Origin: Myxococcus dinghuensis
GTDB lineage: Bacteria; Myxococcota; Myxococcia; Myxococcales; Myxococcaceae
Length of the DNA: 64,000 nt
Assembly: GCF_024198235.1 (NCBI RefSeq)
Contig: NZ_JAKCFB010000039.1
Coordinates: forward strand, 1 to 64,000
Direction of reading: 5' to 3'
Positions within the stretch are counted from its first letter, which is position 1. Each line of letters opens with the position of its first letter. The position numbers were made by a program, and so were the translations under genes. The notes under the pieces are model-generated. The model was not told where the DNA came from. It was given only the letters and a program-made list of their open reading frames with translations, and made no database searches. Below are positions 55,331 to 63,442 of this stretch, piece by piece.

Positions 55331-56186
55331 TCTCGTCGACCTCCGTGGGGACCAGCCGCTCCAGGGCGTCCCCGTTGGGCAGCAACAGGATGGGACCCAA
55401 CGGCTCGTCCTGTACCACGCGGATGAGGCGCCGTTTCACCATCTCGAGGATGGCCAGGAAGGTGATGACCACCTCCTGCCGGGTCCGGGTCTCCGTCTCG
55501 GAGAACAAGCTCTCGAAGAGCACCTGTCCCTGGGGGCGCAGGCGCTCGACGATGCGCAGGATGGCCTCGGAGAGCGTCACCCGCTCGCGCACCACCTCGT
55601 GCTGCAGCTTGGGCTGCAGGCGCTCCAGGACCCGGTCCAACGCCTCGATGAGCTTGAGGACGCTGAACTCCTGGAGCCCCACCTCGTCCTCGGGGATGGG
55701 GACCGCCTCCACCGGCACGCTGCGCGCGAAGACGTCTCGCCCGAGGATGTCCTGCATCCCCAGGTGCTCGGCGGCGTCCTTGTACTTCTGGTACTCGAGC
55801 AGGCGCCGCACCAGCTCCGCGCGCGGGTCCTCCGCCTCCTCCACCGCCGCCAGCGCCTCGCCGCCCTCCGGCACCGCCACCGCGTCCTGCCGGGGCAGGA
55901 GCATGCGGCTCTTGAGGTGGGCCAGGGTGGACGCCATCACCAGGAACTCCCCGGCGATGTCGAGGTTGATCTCCCGCATCCGCTCCAGGTGCTCGAGGTA
56001 CTTCTCCGTGATGAGCGCCAGGGGGATGTCGAAGATGTCGACCCGATGCTCCTTGATGAGATGGAGCAGCAGGTCCAGCGGACCCTCGAAATTGGGCAGC
56101 GCGACGCGGAAGGAGTCGCCCGGTGTGCGGGGCAACTCCCCTTCAGGGAGGGCGTCGTCCGCCGGTGAGCGGGGACTGTCACTCAC
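55317..56186 (-). CDS. scpA: Segregation and condensation protein A, ScpA (kleisin)
   Basis: Kleisin that bridges the SMC heads and binds ScpB. The 289-residue protein has the N-terminal head-neck motif FEGPLDLLLHLIKEHRVDIF, then DIPLALITEKYLEHLE and ASTLAHLKSRMLLP. The C-terminal winged helix includes ETRTRQEVVITFLAILEMVK. The start is GTG at 56186 (VSDSPRSP); no better ATG lies nearby. The order scpA-scpB-rluB is the conserved arrangement of many bacteria. trpS lies 151 bp upstream on the same strand with no clear terminator between. Confidence 0.95.
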   Translation of the reverse strand: MSDSPRSPADDALPEGELPRTPGDSFRVALPNFEGPLDLLLHLIKEHRVDIFDIPLALITEKYLEHLERMREINLDIAGEFLVMASTLAHLKSRMLLPRQDAVAVPEGGEALAAVEEAEDPRAELVRRLLEYQKYKDAAEHLGMQDILGRDVFARSVPVEAVPIPEDEVGLQEFSVLKLIEALDRVLERLQPKLQHEVVRERVTLSEAILRIVERLRPQGQVLFESLFSETETRTRQEVVITFLAILEMVKRRLIRVVQDEPLGPILLLPNGDALERLVPTEVDESDYR

Positions 56187-56337
56187 CGGTGGACCCTGGG
56201 TGCCCTTCTGGCTGTCGGTGGCGGCGCGTCATCGATTCTGCCGGCCTCGAGCGCGAGCCGGGGGGACACACCTCCTTAACAGTGGCTCCCAGGTGGGTCA
56301 AACAATCGACCGTGAACACCCGTTCAGACACCCTGTT

Positions 56338-57387
56338 TCAGGGGATGCCCACGGCCTTGCGAACCTGGTCCATCAGGCGGGACGCCTCGGCCCGGGCCCG
56401 GCTGGCGCCGTCCTGGAGGATGCGGTCCAGCTCCGCCGGGTCGGCCGACAGCTCGGCGTAGCGCTTGCGCGCGGGACCGAACGTGGTGTGGAGCGCTTCG
56501 AGCAGGAGCTTCTTGTACTCCCCGTAGCCCTTGCCCCCTGCCCTCCACGACGTCTCCACGTCGCGGAACTCGGACTCCGGGAGCACGACCTTCAAGAGGT
56601 CATAGAGCGGCACGTCGCTGGCCAGGGAGGCATCCGACGGCTTGTCGCCGGGCACCGGCTTGGGCGCCTCGACGGGCGTCGAGTCCGTCTTGATGGACAT
56701 GACGCGCTTCTTCAGCTCCTTCTCGTCCCCGAACAGGTCCAGCGTGTTCCCGTAGGACTTGGACATCTTGCGTCCGTCGATGCCGGGCACCGTCTGGGTC
56801 GTGCTCTGGATGCGCGCCGAGGGCAGCTTGAGGATGCCGGGGGCGTGCCCGCGCTCCTTGCCCTCGGGGTCCGCGGGGTCGTACCCCGGCACGTACTGCA
56901 CGTTGAACTTCACGGCCCAGTCACGGGCGAACTCGATGTGCTGGATCTGGTCCTTGCCCACGGGCACTTCGTCCGCGCTGTAGAGCAGGATGTCGGCGGC
57001 CATCAGCACCGGATAGGCGAAGAGGCCGAAGTCCGGGCTCTTCCCCTGCGCGACCTTGTCCTTGTAGCTGTGCGCGCGCTCCAGGTGCGCCACCGGCGTG
57101 ACGACGCCCAGGATCCAGTTGAGCTCGAGCACTTCCTTCACGTCGCTCTGACGGAAGAGCACCGCCTTCTTCGGATCCAACCCGAGCGCCAGATAGGAGA
57201 GCGCGGCGTCGCGTGTCAGCTCGAGCGCGCGCTTCGGGTCGCGGACCTCGTTGAGCGAGTGGTAGTTCGCGATGAAGTAGTAGGCCTGATCGGCCTCGTC
57301 CTGAAGCTGCACGAACTGACGGATCGCGCCGTAGTAGTTGCCGATGTGCAGCTTTCCGGAGGACTGCACGCCTGAGAGGATCCGCAT
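56338..57387 (-). CDS. trpS: Tryptophanyl-tRNA synthetase
   Basis: Charges tRNA-Trp. The 349-residue class Ic synthetase has the HIGH-type signature KLHIGNYYG (12-20) and KMSKS (207-211), separated by the Rossmann insert, as expected; length matches the bacterial family (about 330-350). The start at 57387 (MRILSGVQSSG) precedes the HIGH motif by 13 residues, the usual spacing. An upstream in-frame extension has no conserved sequence. It is divergent from a DUF4388 gene across 296 bp that include the inverted repeat at 57432. Confidence 0.95.
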   Translation of the reverse strand: MRILSGVQSSGKLHIGNYYGAIRQFVQLQDEADQAYYFIANYHSLNEVRDPKRALELTRDAALSYLALGLDPKKAVLFRQSDVKEVLELNWILGVVTPVAHLERAHSYKDKVAQGKSPDFGLFAYPVLMAADILLYSADEVPVGKDQIQHIEFARDWAVKFNVQYVPGYDPADPEGKERGHAPGILKLPSARIQSTTQTVPGIDGRKMSKSYGNTLDLFGDEKELKKRVMSIKTDSTPVEAPKPVPGDKPSDASLASDVPLYDLLKVVLPESEFRDVETSWRAGGKGYGEYKKLLLEALHTTFGPARKRYAELSADPAELDRILQDGASRARAEASRLMDQVRKAVGIP

Positions 57388-57431
57388 GTCGGTTTCCGAG
57401 TCGGGAGACGGGGGCGGGAGCGCCTGGGCCT

Positions 57432-57455
57432 GATACCCCGCGTGTATCGGGTATC
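57432..57455. promoter_or_regulatory. Inverted repeat GATACCC-N10-GGGTATC in the trpS upstream region
   Basis: Perfect 7-bp arms around CGCGTGTATC, 45 bp before the trpS start. The loop contains a further TATC. This could be an operator or part of the trpS leader. The rest of 57388-57683 has no further element I can support. Confidence 0.4.
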
Positions 57456-57683
57456 TGACGGACGTCGGTGGTTCGCACACCCGACGCACCCCTGCAACCT
57501 TCGATTGCCTCGGAGAGACACCGCCGGACACCCGGTGGCCTGGCGCGACTCTGCTTGGAAAATTGCGCCCCGCACGAAAATCCCGAGGAGTTTCAGGCGG
57601 TTGCGGATTGAGCCTCGGTGGGTGGAGCGGTACCCTGATCTCCCCACCAGCGAGCAACCTCACCCCCGGGAGGTCGAAACAGC

Positions 57684-58868
57684 ATGGAGCCATTCAAGGG
57701 AAGTCTCGCCAGTTATCGCCTGCAGATGGTGATGCCGCCCCTGTTCACGACGGCCGGGGTGGAGGGGACGCTGCGCGTGGAGCGCGGGGCCGTGCGTCGC
57801 TGCTTCCAGGTGAAGGACGGCTTCCTGGTGGGCGAGAGTTCGAACGACCCTCGCGAGCATCTGGCCCAGGTGCTGGTGAACCTGCGCATCCTGGACGCGC
57901 CCCGAGCAGCGGCGGCCTTCGAGGCGGCGGAGGGCGCGGGCACGCCGTACGGCACCTTCCTCGTGCAGCGCTGCTTCGTGGAGCTGCCCCGGCTCATCGA
58001 GGCGATGGAGCACAAGGCGCGCGAGGCGCTCTTCGACTGCTATGGCTGGGAGTCGGGCGAGGTGGAGTTCACGCCGAAGCTGCCGCCCGCGTCCCGCGCG
58101 GTGGGGTTGAAGCTGTCGCTCAGCGGCATGCACCGGGACGCGGTGACACGGCTGCGCGAGTGGAACGTGTTCCGCGACGTCTTCCCGCACTTCGACGCCA
58201 CGTTCCGGGTGTTCCGCGAGTTCGCGGTGGAGACCTTCTCCGAAGAGGAGGACCGCCTGCTGGAGCTGGCCGCGAGTGGCGCGACGCTCGGGGAGATGCT
58301 GGCCACGGCCAAGGAGGCGCCGCTGTTCGCCGCGAGGTGGATCCTCCACCTGTACCGCCGTGGCGCGCTGGCGCCGAGGCTCCCCAAGGGCCCGAAGGTG
58401 GGAGAGGCGGCGGAGCTCGCGGAGCTGTTGAGCCTGGTAAAGCGCTTCCTGGAGGCGGGCAAGTACGACCACGCGGTGGCGCTGGCGGGACAGATTCTCG
58501 AGCGGGGCCCCGTGCCCGAGGCCCACGCCCTCTACCGCGAGGCCGAGGTCCGGTTGACGTTGGCCCTGAGCGACGAGCTGTTCGCCCTGGATGGCCGCCT
58601 CGTCTTCGAGCCCATCCCCCGCCCCACTCCGGCGCAGCTCACGGCGGACGACCTGTACCTGTACTCGAAGCTGCGCGGCAGTCGGAGCATCCGCCAGGCG
58701 CTGCGCACGGCGGCCATGGGGGAGCTGGCCGCGTCGCGCTCCGTCCACCGGCTGATGGCCTCCGGCCTGATTCGCGTCGCCGCGCTCCCGAGCTCGGATT
58801 CCTCCGCCGAGGACCGCAACTCGGGCGCGGAGCCATTCAGCCCATCCGCGGCGAACCTCGGAGCCTGA
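57684..58868 (+). CDS. DUF4388 (PATAN-like) regulatory protein
   Basis: The 394-residue protein begins FKGSLASYRLQMVMPPLFTT, then GTLRVERGAVRRCFQVKDGF, the start of the DUF4388/PATAN domain that occurs in myxobacterial signalling and gliding-motility proteins. It continues with the helical part (ARAAAAFEAAEGAGTPYGTF; LFDCYGWESGEVEFTP). The C-terminal half (about 150-375) is helical with no catalytic motif. There are no membrane helices. A function in motility or c-di-GMP signalling is only suggested by the family. The gene is transcribed divergently from trpS. Confidence 0.82.
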   Translation: MEPFKGSLASYRLQMVMPPLFTTAGVEGTLRVERGAVRRCFQVKDGFLVGESSNDPREHLAQVLVNLRILDAPRAAAAFEAAEGAGTPYGTFLVQRCFVELPRLIEAMEHKAREALFDCYGWESGEVEFTPKLPPASRAVGLKLSLSGMHRDAVTRLREWNVFRDVFPHFDATFRVFREFAVETFSEEEDRLLELAASGATLGEMLATAKEAPLFAARWILHLYRRGALAPRLPKGPKVGEAAELAELLSLVKRFLEAGKYDHAVALAGQILERGPVPEAHALYREAEVRLTLALSDELFALDGRLVFEPIPRPTPAQLTADDLYLYSKLRGSRSIRQALRTAAMGELAASRSVHRLMASGLIRVAALPSSDSSAEDRNSGAEPFSPSAANLGA

Positions 58869-58892
58869 GCCACTCATCGCGGCGCGGCGTCG

Positions 58893-59378
58893 TCACCTCC
58901 CCGCGCCGCTTGCCTGGGAAGCCAGATATGCCTCCAGCGTCCGGCGAGCGGGATCGATCAACCAGACGTGCCCCACACCTTCGCGGCGATAGACCGGCAG
59001 CTTGCGGAACCGGTCCACGGACTCGGTGCTGGGCGATAGCACTTCGCACACCCAATCCGGAGCCAGCGTCAGCCAAGGGGCGTCGCTCGGGGGTTCGGCC
59101 ATTCGCGCGCGCCGCCAGCCCGCCACGTCGGGGACGACGACGTCAGGCCCCAAGTGGAGCTCCGGCTCGTCCAGGAACCACCACCCGTCCGGCCCGTCGC
59201 GCCCGAACTCGAACGGCAGCATGAGCAAGGCCCCCAGGCGGCTCGCCACACGCAGATGCCTGGGCACGGGCCGTGGAGATGCATAGAGCGCGTCATCGAC
59301 GATCTCCCCCACCCACCCGACAGGTAACGCCTCGATGTCCTCGTACGTCGCTGGCTTCTTCCGGTCACCCCGCCCCAT
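58893..59378 (-). CDS. Uma2-family PD-(D/E)XK nuclease-fold protein
   Basis: The 161-residue protein has the Uma2 pattern: PATYEDIEALPVGWVGEIVDD at the start, PRPVPRHLRVASRLGALLML, then the nuclease core LGPDVVVPDVAGWRRAR (metal-binding Asp) and APDWVCEVLSPSTESVDR (E-x-x-S-P-S-T, with the acidic residue), and YRREGVGHVWLIDPARRTLE. It is shorter than common Uma2 members (about 180-220) because the C-terminal part after the last strand is brief. The biological role of Uma2 proteins is unclear. It stands alone between a DUF4388 gene (convergent, 24 bp) and xerD. Confidence 0.86.
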   Translation of the reverse strand: MGRGDRKKPATYEDIEALPVGWVGEIVDDALYASPRPVPRHLRVASRLGALLMLPFEFGRDGPDGWWFLDEPELHLGPDVVVPDVAGWRRARMAEPPSDAPWLTLAPDWVCEVLSPSTESVDRFRKLPVYRREGVGHVWLIDPARRTLEAYLASQASGAGR

Positions 59379-59501
59379 GCACGCCTCCCGTCATGGAACC
59401 CATCAGGTCCCATCCCTAACACCCCATCCGAGAGGGTGTCTACCTGTGACATCGGCAGTCTCGCGGGCGCCCTGACACGTCCTGCCGGGACGGGGCGCGC
59501 T

Positions 59502-60437
59502 CTAGCTCCCCGTCCGGGCGGTCTTCTTCCGCGCCTTGGGGACGAACACGTCGCTGCGCGGGTGGAACTCGTCGTAGACGGAGCGCAGCCGCGCGCTGTT
59601 GACGTGGGTGTAGATCTGCGTGGTCGACAGGTCCGCGTGCCCCAGCATCTGCTGGACGGCGCGCAGGTCCGCGCCCCGCTCCACCAGGTGCGTGGCGAAC
59701 GAGTGCCGCAGCTTGTGGGGCGACAGCGGCTTGCGGATGCCGGCCTTGAGCGCGTAGCGCTTGAGCAGCTTCCAGAACCCCTGTCGGGTGAAGCCCGAGC
59801 CCCGGGGCGTGACGAACAACGCGCGGGACTCGCGCCGCTTGAGCAACGCCGGCCGCGACGCCGCCAGGTACTCGCGCACCTTCTCCACCGCCACGCTCCC
59901 CAACGGGACGATGCGCTCCTTGGAGCCCTTGCCCTTGGCGACCAGGTAGCCCGCGCTCAACTGCACGTCGTTGACGCCCAGGCCACACAGCTCGCTCACG
60001 CGCAGCCCCGTGGCGTAGAGCACCTCGATCATCGCCTTGTCGCGCAGCCCCGTGGACGTGCGCTCGTCGGGGGCCGCGAGCAACTGCTCCACCTCCTCCA
60101 GCGTCAGGAACGAGGGCAGCTTGCGCGCCGAGCGCGGCGTATCCACGTCCTCGGTCGGATCCTTGTCGGCCATCCGCTCCGCGACCAGGAAGCGGTGGAA
60201 GCCCCGGAGCGCGGCGAGGTGCCGGGCCTGGCTGCGCTTGCCCAGGCCGCTCTTCGTGAGCGACGACAGGTGCGCCGTCACGTCCTCCTGCCGGGCGCGC
60301 GTCGCGTCGTCGACGCCGCGAGCCCGCAGGTCCTCGAAATAGACCGTGAGGTCCGCGGCATAGGCGTCCACCGTCTTGCCGGACAGACCCCGCTCCGCGC
60401 GGATGAACGCGATGAACGCGTCGAGCAACCCTTCCAT
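59502..60437 (-). CDS. xerD: Site-specific tyrosine recombinase XerD
   Basis: Resolves chromosome dimers at dif with XerC. The 311-residue protein has the SAM-like N-terminal domain (about 1-95) and a complete catalytic set: R146 in TGLRVSEL, K173 in GKGSKER, H241 and R244 in SPHKLRHSFATH, H267 in MLGHADLST and Y276 in TQIYTHV. The KLRHSFATHLVERGADLRAV stretch and KGSKERIVPLG favour XerD over phage integrases. There is no adjacent phage or integron. The start at 60437 (MEGLLDAFIAFIRAERG) fits the family length of about 300. Confidence 0.93.
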   Translation of the reverse strand: MEGLLDAFIAFIRAERGLSGKTVDAYAADLTVYFEDLRARGVDDATRARQEDVTAHLSSLTKSGLGKRSQARHLAALRGFHRFLVAERMADKDPTEDVDTPRSARKLPSFLTLEEVEQLLAAPDERTSTGLRDKAMIEVLYATGLRVSELCGLGVNDVQLSAGYLVAKGKGSKERIVPLGSVAVEKVREYLAASRPALLKRRESRALFVTPRGSGFTRQGFWKLLKRYALKAGIRKPLSPHKLRHSFATHLVERGADLRAVQQMLGHADLSTTQIYTHVNSARLRSVYDEFHPRSDVFVPKARKKTARTGS

Positions 60438-60482
60438 GCGCGCAAGGCTAGCGGAGCCGCGCGCCGAGGCAACCCGACGACC

Positions 60483-61469
60483 TCACGCCCCGGGCCGCCC
60501 CGTCTCACCGGCCGAGCCCTGCTCCAGCGCCTGGACCACCCAGGGCCAGCCCACCAGGATGTTGCCGGGCGAGCGCAGGCAGGCATCCGCCACCGCCAGC
60601 ACCTCCGCGGGCCGGGAGCGCACCGCCAGCGCCAGGTGACGCCCCAGGAACGGATACGGCAGGTAGCTCAGGTTGTGATGGCGCACCGGCACCCAGCTCA
60701 GCGTGGGCCGCCCCGTCCAGCGCTCCACCGCGTACGCCACCGCCGACGCCAGCACCTCCACCGCATACAGCGGCAGGCGGAACGCGCTCACCACGAAGGC
60801 CACCAGCGCGGAGGCGGCCACCGCGCCCGCGAACGACGACCCCACCAGGCAGCTCCACACCACCATGGGCACCACGCTGGTGACGATGGCCGCGGTCTGC
60901 ACCCGCCACACCGACGGGCCCCGCCCCGCGGCGATGCTCGCGATGCTGCCCACCGACAGCCCCGACACGACGCCCAGGCAGATCCCCACCGCCACCCCCG
61001 CCCCGCCGCCCTGCTGCGCTCCGAAGGCCCCGGCCGCCGTCGCATGCAAGCCCACCAGCATGGACAGACTCGCCAGCGAGCCCAGCATCACCCCCGCCGC
61101 GAGCCCCGACACCAACGCCAGCACCAGGCCCGCGGCGGAACAACACAACGCCGACAAGACCCAGCCACCGTGGATGGGAATGCCCGCGGAGGTCATCGCG
61201 AGCCCTCCCAGCGCCGTCGCCAGGGGCGAGCCCACCACCAGCAGCAACAGCATCCGCCGGACGAAGAGCCCCGCGGCGAGAGCGCCCTCGGCCTGCTCCC
61301 GCCAGAGTTGGCCGATACGGCCCCCTGGCGAGGCAATGCCCGCGGCGCGGAGCCTGTAGTGCAGGTCCACCGGACGGAACATCAATAGCAACAGCAACGT
61401 GATCGGTGCGGGAACGTGCTGCAGCACGTCCGCGCGAGCAGGAACTGCGCCCCCCTGTGGTCGTCCCAA
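60483..61469 (-). CDS. Multi-spanning membrane protein of unknown function
   Basis: The 328-residue product from a TTG start at 61469 has a strong GGAGG-type sequence 8-12 nt upstream. An ATG at 61382 (MFRPVDLHYRLRAAG) would give 299 residues and is a fair alternative. About seven or eight hydrophobic, Ala/Gly/Val-rich segments follow (LFVRRMLLLLVVGSPLATAL; LVLALVSGLAAGVMLGSLAS; VVPMVVWSCLVGSSFAGAVA). The C-terminus is soluble (FLGRHLALAVRSRPAEVLAV). No transporter signature is recognised. It ends 45 bp from the xerD start on the same strand. Confidence 0.72.
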   Translation of the reverse strand: MGRPQGGAVPARADVLQHVPAPITLLLLLMFRPVDLHYRLRAAGIASPGGRIGQLWREQAEGALAAGLFVRRMLLLLVVGSPLATALGGLAMTSAGIPIHGGWVLSALCCSAAGLVLALVSGLAAGVMLGSLASLSMLVGLHATAAGAFGAQQGGGAGVAVGICLGVVSGLSVGSIASIAAGRGPSVWRVQTAAIVTSVVPMVVWSCLVGSSFAGAVAASALVAFVVSAFRLPLYAVEVLASAVAYAVERWTGRPTLSWVPVRHHNLSYLPYPFLGRHLALAVRSRPAEVLAVADACLRSPGNILVGWPWVVQALEQGSAGETGRPGA

Positions 61470-61496
61470 GGTGGCCCCCCCCCTCCAGTTCGGGTT

Positions 61497-62108
61497 TCAG
61501 TCCCCCAGCCTACCCTTGCCCTCCCGGAGGATTTCAAGCGTGTCGCCGATGAGTGAAACGACGGTGGAAGGTTCGTTCAACGTCACCCCGCCATCGAGGA
61601 TGAGGTCCAGGCCATGGCCCAGGGCCATCTTGATGTCCTTCGCGTCCGTGAGCGGCTCACCCTCGGTGTCGGTCACGGACGTCGTCACGAGCGGACGGCC
61701 GAGCGCCCTCGCCAGCTCCCGCGCCAGGGGGGCATCCGGGACCCGGATCCCCACCTGCTTCTGTCGGGACATCATCAGGTCGGGCACCAGCCGCGTCGCC
61801 TCGAGGATGAAGGTGAACGCACCCGGAGTGAGCCCCTTCATCGTGCGATACGCGAAATTGCTGACGTGGGCGTAGCGGGCGACGTCGGACAGGTCCGGGC
61901 AGAGGAAGGACAGGGGCTTCTTCTTGTCGCGCCCCTTGAGCTGGTAGAGCCGCTCGATGGCCTTCTTCGAGCCCAGGTCGCACCCCATGCCGTAGTACGT
62001 GTCCGTCGGGTAGGCGATGAGCCCGCCCCGCTCGAGCACCTCCACCGCCCGCTGCACGTGCCGGGGAGACGGGTGCTCCAAGTCCACCTCGAGGATGGGT
62101 GCGGCCAT
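61497..62108 (-). CDS. yciO: YciO/YrdC-domain protein (TsaC/Sua5 superfamily)
   Basis: The 203-residue single-domain YrdC-fold protein has the nucleotide-binding core AYPTDTYYGMGCDLGSKKAI, then KGRDKKKPLSFLCPDLSDVA and LTPGAFTFILEAT. Matches to E. coli YciO outside the shared TsaC core (LCPDLSDVARYAHVSNFAYR against MCRDLSELSTYSFVDNVAFR) point to the YciO branch rather than TsaC itself, which makes threonylcarbamoyl-AMP for tRNA t6A. It is also near YciO in length (206). It lacks the extra Sua5 domain. It lies 35 bp downstream of the antiporter gene. Confidence 0.88.
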   Translation of the reverse strand: MAAPILEVDLEHPSPRHVQRAVEVLERGGLIAYPTDTYYGMGCDLGSKKAIERLYQLKGRDKKKPLSFLCPDLSDVARYAHVSNFAYRTMKGLTPGAFTFILEATRLVPDLMMSRQKQVGIRVPDAPLARELARALGRPLVTTSVTDTEGEPLTDAKDIKMALGHGLDLILDGGVTLNEPSTVVSLIGDTLEILREGKGRLGD

Positions 62109-62143
62109 GATGTCGTCGTGCCTCCTGGGGATGCCCCCTGAGC

Positions 62144-63442
62144 CTACGCCGTTCCCGGCGCGTCGTCCGCGCGGACTTCACCGCTGGCCGTCAGCGCCTT
62201 GCGCGTGAGGACCGGCCCCACCAGCTCATGGGTGGTGATCATGGCCACGATGAGCACCTCCACCTGGGCGCCGAAGGACGGGAACGTCCTCGCCACCAGG
62301 GCCGCCAGGCCGAAGGTGACGCCCGCCTGGGAGATGAGCCCCATCCACAGGTAGCGCTCGAGGCGGGGATCGTCCGAGGGCGCGAAGCGCCGACAGGCGA
62401 ACCAGATGGCCGCGCCCCGCAGCACCACCAGCAGGAGCGCCGCCGGGCCCACCGTCATCAGCGTGTCCAGCTTGAGCCCCGCCCCCGCCGCCGCGAAGAA
62501 GAGCGCGAACACCGGCAGGCCCGCGCGCTGGATGGCGTGGTGGATGCGCTCGCCCTCCCGCTCGTCCAGGTTCGCGATGAGCGCCCCGGCCGCCAGCGAC
62601 ACCAGCAGCGGCGACAGGTGCAGCCGCGTGCCGCCCTCCGCCGCGGCGAACGACAGGCCCACCAGGAACAGGGGCAGCTCCCGCTTCACCCCTCGCATGT
62701 AGACGAGCATCGCCACCGCGAGCAGCGCCCCCACGGCCACGGAGCCGAACAGCTCCCAGCCCACGCCCCCCACCAACCCCGCCACGTCGAACCCACCCCC
62801 GAAGCTGGCCCGCGTCAGGCCCGCCGCCAGCGCGAAGGCCACCATGACGAACAGGTCGCCGATGATGACCAGCGCCATGAGGAACTCGGTGAAGGAGCCG
62901 CGCGCGCTCGTCTCCTGGACGATGGCGATGGTGACCGTGGGCGAGAACGACACCACCACCGTCGACAGGAGCGCGCTGACCGCGAGCGCCTGGGGCAGCG
63001 TCATGGGGGACAGGAACGGCAACACCGGCTTGAGCGCGAAGGTCGCGCCGAAGCACACCAGGAACGTCACCCCGCACACGCCCGCGCACAGGAGCGACAC
63101 CCGCGCCCCCACCCGGCGGATGAGGCCCAGCCGCAGCTCCGTGCCGGCCACCAGCGCGATGAGGCTCACCGCCAGCCCCTTCACCAGGTCCAACCCCTTC
63201 ACGCCCTCGCCCGGGATGAACCCCAGCGCGTAGGGCCCCACCGCCACGCCCACCAGCAGGTAGCCCGTGAGCCGGGGCAGGCCCAGCCCCTTGGCCACCT
63301 TGCCCGCGAACAGCCCGCACAGCAGCAGCGCCCCAGCCGCCAGCGTCACCGGCGTGCCCGCGTCCGCGCGCAGCACCTGCGCCCGGCTGATGATGGCCAG
63401 CAGCCCCATCAGCAGCAGCAACCGCACCACCGCGCCCTTCAT
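62144..63442 (-). CDS. Cation/proton antiporter, CPA2-like (KefB/Na+-H+ exchanger fold)
   Basis: The 432-residue protein has about twelve helices. The N-terminal half shows the family start (LRADAGTPVTLAAGALLLCG) and GLPRLTGYLLVGVAVGPYALG, typical of monovalent cation:proton antiporters. The helix-5 pair SFTEFLMALVIIGDLFVMVAF corresponds to the ion-binding D region (II-G-D). It lacks a RCK/TrkA-N regulatory domain at the C-terminus. Its ATG overlaps the stop of the upstream gene (ATGA), which is itself antiporter-like, so the two are likely expressed as a pair. Confidence 0.87.
   Translation of the reverse strand: MKGAVVRLLLLMGLLAIISRAQVLRADAGTPVTLAAGALLLCGLFAGKVAKGLGLPRLTGYLLVGVAVGPYALGFIPGEGVKGLDLVKGLAVSLIALVAGTELRLGLIRRVGARVSLLCAGVCGVTFLVCFGATFALKPVLPFLSPMTLPQALAVSALLSTVVVSFSPTVTIAIVQETSARGSFTEFLMALVIIGDLFVMVAFALAAGLTRASFGGGFDVAGLVGGVGWELFGSVAVGALLAVAMLVYMRGVKRELPLFLVGLSFAAAEGGTRLHLSPLLVSLAAGALIANLDEREGERIHHAIQRAGLPVFALFFAAAGAGLKLDTLMTVGPAALLLVVLRGAAIWFACRRFAPSDDPRLERYLWMGLISQAGVTFGLAALVARTFPSFGAQVEVLIVAMITTHELVGPVLTRKALTASGEVRADDAPGTA

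Noticed and set aside
57540-57556. TGGCGCGACTCTGCT as a second sigma-54 promoter, before the DUF4388 gene
   Set aside because: The GG to GC distance is one base short of the required spacing and TTGC is not present.
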